Shown: positions 7,048 through 9,297 of the stretch, piece by piece
Layout of the letters: every line of letters starts with the position of its first letter
How positions within the stretch are numbered: position 1 is the stretch's first letter
NCBI GenBank assembly: GCA_900315105.1
Contig: OMXX01000144.1
Location: 1-9,297 of the forward strand
Reading direction: 5' to 3'
DNA length: 9,297 nt
Origin: an uncultured Prevotellaceae bacterium
GTDB taxonomy: Bacteria > Bacteroidota > Bacteroidia > Bacteroidales > Bacteroidaceae
Made by a program: the position numbers and the translations under genes
The notes under the pieces: generated by a model
Database searches by the model: none
Told to the model about the DNA's origin: nothing
Seen by the model: only the letters and a program-made list of their open reading frames with translations

Positions 7048-7077
7048 ACTTACTGTAACTTATTGATACTTAGTGTG
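7048..7077. repeat. Three helix-phased 10-bp repeats between divergent promoters
   Basis: ACTTACTGTA, ACTTATTGAT and ACTTAGTGTG follow each other head to tail at 7048, 7058 and 7068, with an invariant ACTTA and a conserved TG at positions 7-8. The exact 10-bp period places each copy on the same face of the helix. The array lies 17 bp from the DUF4248 -33 element and 31 bp from the HU-like one, a natural operator position for both genes. Confidence 0.55.
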
Positions 7078-7094
7078 CTTTTCCCAACAAAACA

Positions 7095-7126
7095 TTTGGT
7101 TATCTCAGTATTTTTTTGTAATTTTG
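7095..7126 (+). promoter_or_regulatory. Bacteroidetes-type promoter of the DUF4248 gene
   Basis: TTTG at 7095-7098, a 20-bp spacer, and TAATTTTG at 7119-7126 match the full -33/-7 consensus. The predicted transcription start falls at about 7130-7133, essentially at the ATG (7132), so the mRNA would have no leader or only a few bases. Confidence 0.85.
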
Positions 7127-7131
7127 CACCT

Positions 7132-7332
7132 ATGGATAAGGAAATAAAAACATACGGTAGAATGGAGCTGGCGCAGATGTATTTCCCGGCCATTGCTCCC
7201 CGCTCTGCCTGGAGGAGGATGAAGGATTTGCTTCGTGAAAGTTCCACCACGGCAGAGCTTGCTGAACAGAGTCGCCGGGTCTTCATGCCCGCCGAGGTAT
7301 CGCTCATCTTTGAAACTTTCGGAACACCTTGA
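7132..7332 (+). CDS. DUF4248-type small protein
   Basis: A 66-aa protein starting MDKEIKTYGRMELAQMYFP and ending EVSLIFETFGTP. The TYGRxELAxxYFP opening and the closing P-A-E-V-x-L-I-x-E-x-x-G-x-P pattern are what I recognise as the DUF4248 family. This family is widespread in Bacteroides next to HU-like and primase/VapE-like genes, and its function is unknown. The spacing of basic helices (SAWRRMKDLLRES, FMPAEVSLIFETFG) suggests a small helical DNA-binding fold, which is inference. I chose the ATG at 7132 rather than open sequence further upstream because the family motif begins there and the promoter -7 element ends at 7126. The stop codon lies within a perfect palindrome. Confidence 0.8.
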   Translation: MDKEIKTYGRMELAQMYFPAIAPRSAWRRMKDLLRESSTTAELAEQSRRVFMPAEVSLIFETFGTP

Positions 7333-7362
7333 CAAGGTGATAGGCGGTCCACCTTGCCAAGG
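7325..7362. repeat. Two CCTTG-n-CAAGG palindromes at the 3' end of the DUF4248 gene
   Basis: CACCTTGACAAGGTG (7325-7339) is a perfect 7-bp inverted repeat with a 1-nt centre, and its centre lies in the TGA stop. A second CCTTGCCAAGG follows at 7352-7362. Neither is followed by a T-run. Their shared core suggests duplicated protein-binding sites. Confidence 0.65.
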
Positions 7363-7373
7363 CTCCTCTATGG

Positions 7374-7439
7374 AGTCCTCCCAAGGGTTTCGGGTAGTCC
7401 GCCCAAGCCTCCCTACCAGTCCGCCCAAGCCGGACTCCC
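7374..7439. repeat. GC-rich 22-bp-period tandem repeat
   Basis: Three units start at 7374, 7396 and 7418. Units 2 and 3 share AGTCCGCCCAAGCC exactly, and unit 1 begins AGTCCTCCCAAGGG. The other 8 bp of each unit vary. The block is strikingly GC-rich against its AT-rich surroundings and encodes no convincing protein. Confidence 0.7.
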
Positions 7440-7500
7440 AGAGCGGGGTTTCCAAAATACAGACTTAACAGCAAGTTTACACAATAAAATCAGGATTACA

Positions 7501-7534
7501 ATGCAAGATGCCGTTTTTGGCACGGCGTTTGCAT
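7501..7534 (+). promoter_or_regulatory. Sigma-54 (-24/-12) promoter with overlapping palindrome
   Basis: TTGGCACGGCGTTTGCA at 7517-7533 matches the full RpoN consensus YTGGCACGrNNNTTGCW, with GG at 7519-7520 and GC at 7531-7532. Transcription would start about 12 bp downstream (near 7544), 16 bp before the ATG of the primase-like gene. The site overlaps a hairpin-like inverted repeat: ATGCAA/TTGCAT outside (7501-7506, 7529-7534) and GCCGT/ACGGC inside (7510-7514, 7522-7526). No TAnnTTTG element is visible in this gap. Confidence 0.7.
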
Positions 7535-7559
7535 ATTGAGAAATAAATGACAGGAGGAT

Positions 7560-9297
7560 ATGTATTCAGATAAAACACAAAAAGTTCACATCGCACTTAC
7601 GGAGCAGACAAACGTCCTTAAAACTGAGGACAATAACCATGTTATGTTTGATGGTACTGACGAAGTTCAAAGCATCTCGGAACTTGAGTTTAAAGAAACC
7701 GTCATCCCATTGGAACGTGTGCTCGTTGAACTGAGAAATGGTCGGTGTATCGGGCAGTTCTATCTTACTAGCCCCTATCGCCGCAAGAAGGGTTCACATC
7801 CTTCTCACGACTGGCGAGGTACCAGTTGGATTGGTGTTGACATCGATGACAGCATTGTTGACCCAAAGACAATGCACAATGAGCTAAGATGGACACCAAC
7901 TTTCACCATGACCACACAGTCGCACATGAAGCCGGGCAGAAAGAATCGCTACCGTCTGTTTTACTTCTTTCGGCTTGACATAGAAAACTTTGAAGGTCTT
8001 AAAAAGGTTGCAGACCGCATTGCTGGTGATGTGCGTCGTGTATTGCTAAATCATGGAGATGACCCCAAAAAGGTCTTCGATGACAAGACCAAAGACAAGT
8101 CACGCTTCTACTATGGCAATCCCTACGACTGTCAGGTGGAATCGTCGTGGGCAGTCTATGTCCCAAGTGAGATTTATGAGGGATATACAGAAACGGCTTC
8201 AGCAAGAACATCGAAGTCTGACAAATCAGGAAAAGGTAAAAGGAGTGAAAAGGCACTAAACCCAAAGAAGTGGAAAGAACTCCAGGATTCCTGTCATGAT
8301 ACAAAGAGCTATTGGTCAATCATCAAGCGCTTTAGCCCCTACTACCAACTAAGGTTTGAGACTGAGGTGGAACACAAAGATGACGGCTGTTCCTTTACCA
8401 TTCCCCCGGAGAACTATATGTACCTACAATTCCGTTGGGAGAGAAATGCATCTGGAAAAGGCAGCAAGATCAAGAAGTGGCATGACGGTGAGCGTCGGAG
8501 AGCTATGTTTCCCACACAACTCAGACTGTTAGCATACCTGAACGGTTGCAAACTGAAAGTCGATGAGTTTGTGTTTAACGCCATCTATCTGTTCTATCTT
8601 GCATATGCCAATTCGAACACCAACGGCAAAAAATGCTTTGGTGATGATTTCATCCAGCCTTGGTGGGTGATGGAGAAGGCTCGCGAGGTCTATCAGCTGA
8701 GCAAACGGGAAATTGACTCCTTTGTCAAAAACGAGATGAAGAAAGACGGGCCGCAATGCGCTTTCCTTGTTAATCGTACTGAAGCCCAAAAACGAGGGAT
8801 GACATTGGTTCAGCTGTTAGGTGAAGCCCGCAGCCAGTATGCCAAGTTCCAGTGGAAGAAAAGAATAGAGGTTCTTATTCCCTATATTGACAGTGGGTAC
8901 ACTAACCAGCAGTTGGCAGACAAACTGAAGGAGATAAGAGGCGAAGAGTTCAAACCAGAAACCATAGGGTCTCATGTGGCACAATATCGTGTCTACAGGG
9001 TAAAACAGGAGGTGAAAAATGAAAATGGGTACGGTAATGCGCTGAAAATGAATTTGAAAACACCTGAAAATGAGGATTTTACGCGTAAAAATTGCGCCAA
9101 TTTTGATTTTTCTTGTGAGAATAACGATTTTTCGGGCGTGCCAGTGCCAAAGACCTCAGTTGCTGACCCTGCGAGTAGCGTGCCTTTTTTAACTCCCCGC
9201 CCATGCATTATGGGGGGTATATTATCTTCAACCCACCAAATTGCAGTAGCCAATGATGCCAGAATGAAGGATGCTGATCGGAGAAGAAAGCGATTCG
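7560..9297 (+). CDS. AEP-primase-like replication protein, 3' end beyond the window
   Basis: 579 codons are visible and the frame is open at the window end. The core resembles archaeo-eukaryotic primase/primpol-like proteins of phages and plasmids: WIGVDIDD at 90-97 (metal-binding D-x-D motif), TTQSHMKPGRKNRYRLFYFF (motif II-like, S-x-H region) at 118-137, and DKSRFYYGNPYD at 179-190, a pattern common in this group. Residues 205-235 are a basic Ser/Lys linker. Residues 435-480 (LIPYIDSGYTNQQLADKL onward) look like a helix-turn-helix. The last 95 residues are low in conservation. The likely role is priming or initiating replication of a mobile element. AGGAGG at 7552-7557 lies only 2 nt before the ATG at 7560. 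An upstream in-frame TGA at 7548 excludes an earlier start, and Met29 is an alternative. The AEP assignment is moderate; catalytic activity is unproven. Confidence 0.75.
   Translation, partial: MYSDKTQKVHIALTEQTNVLKTEDNNHVMFDGTDEVQSISELEFKETVIPLERVLVELRNGRCIGQFYLTSPYRRKKGSHPSHDWRGTSWIGVDIDDSIVDPKTMHNELRWTPTFTMTTQSHMKPGRKNRYRLFYFFRLDIENFEGLKKVADRIAGDVRRVLLNHGDDPKKVFDDKTKDKSRFYYGNPYDCQVESSWAVYVPSEIYEGYTETASARTSKSDKSGKGKRSEKALNPKKWKELQDSCHDTKSYWSIIKRFSPYYQLRFETEVEHKDDGCSFTIPPENYMYLQFRWERNASGKGSKIKKWHDGERRRAMFPTQLRLLAYLNGCKLKVDEFVFNAIYLFYLAYANSNTNGKKCFGDDFIQPWWVMEKAREVYQLSKREIDSFVKNEMKKDGPQCAFLVNRTEAQKRGMTLVQLLGEARSQYAKFQWKKRIEVLIPYIDSGYTNQQLADKLKEIRGEEFKPETIGSHVAQYRVYRVKQEVKNENGYGNALKMNLKTPENEDFTRKNCANFDFSCENNDFSGVPVPKTSVADPASSVPFLTPRPCIMGGILSSTHQIAVANDARMKDADRRRKRF
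9020..9104. repeat. Iteron-like TGAAAATG repeats with two adjacent perfect palindromes
   Basis: TGAAAATG occurs at 9020-9027, 9043-9050 and 9065-9072, at 23- and 22-bp intervals; the last two copies extend to CTGAAAATGA. Right after them come TTTTACGCGTAAAA (9077-9090), a perfect 14-bp palindrome, and AAAATTG-CGC-CAATTTT (9088-9104), a perfect inverted repeat, then AT-rich DNA. All of this lies inside the primase-like coding region. The layout resembles an origin, but this is inference. Confidence 0.45.

Noticed and set aside
7374..7439. 22-bp repeats considered as a CRISPR array
   Set aside because: The period is 22 bp in total with only about 8 variable bases, too short for repeat plus spacer, and no cas genes are present.
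7235..7539. Overlapping plus-strand open frames through the GC-rich repeats
   Set aside because: They start inside the DUF4248 gene or at non-ATG codons, and their Pro/Ser-rich translations only reflect the repeat DNA.
7547..7573. Eight-codon ORF starting ATGACAGGAGG overlapping the start of the primase-like gene
   Set aside because: It is too short to judge, has no ribosome-binding site of its own, and could be chance. A leader-peptide role cannot be supported.
8529..9253. Minus-strand open frames opposite the primase-like gene
   Set aside because: They are antisense shadows of a long conserved coding frame, with no promoters or recognisable domains.

Overview
The window looks like accessory DNA of a Bacteroidales bacterium (Bacteroides, Phocaeicola, Prevotella or a relative). 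The evidence is three promoters with a Bacteroidetes-type TAnnTTTG -7 element (two of them also with a TTG/TTTG -33 element 20 bp upstream), a Bacteroidetes-style long HU-like protein, a DUF4248-type small protein, and AT-rich start regions with little Shine-Dalgarno signal. No tRNA, rRNA, CRISPR array, integrase or transposase is visible.

Left part (1-6017, all minus strand, read from right to left): a compact operon. A TATCTTTG promoter element at 6010-6017 precedes an unrecognised 132-aa protein. Next come a 334-aa methylase-like protein of the kind usually annotated 'restriction endonuclease subunit M', a 1308-aa protein fusing a GIY-YIG/T5orf172-like domain, an SF2 helicase and an Eco57I-type N6-adenine methyltransferase, a 195-aa HNH nuclease, and the first 16 codons of one more gene leaving the window at base 1. 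Spacings are 12 bp, a 4-bp ATGA overlap, 11 bp and a TGATG overlap, so the genes are probably co-expressed and partly translationally coupled. The best reading is a restriction-modification or anti-phage system. The large protein would scan, cut and methylate DNA, the 334-aa protein would be its obligate partner, and the HNH protein would be a second nuclease.

Middle part (5987-7131): a strong intrinsic terminator (6109-6145) separates the operon from an HU-like nucleoid protein gene (6304-6924, minus). A divergent control region (6925-7131) holds promoters for the HU-like gene and for the DUF4248 gene on the plus strand. Between them lie three ACTTA repeats spaced exactly 10 bp apart.

Right part (7132-9297, plus strand): a DUF4248 gene that appears nearly leaderless, then a GC-rich block with palindromes and a 22-bp-period repeat. 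A near-perfect sigma-54 (-24/-12) promoter follows, and then a long gene with an AEP-primase-like core and a C-terminal helix-turn-helix-like segment, cut by the window end. This half resembles the replication/control module of an integrated mobile element, and its primase-like gene carries an iteron-like repeat and palindrome cluster near its 3' portion. How the defence-like operon and the replication-like module relate is not shown by the sequence. The likely picture is a defence cargo beside mobile-element genes.
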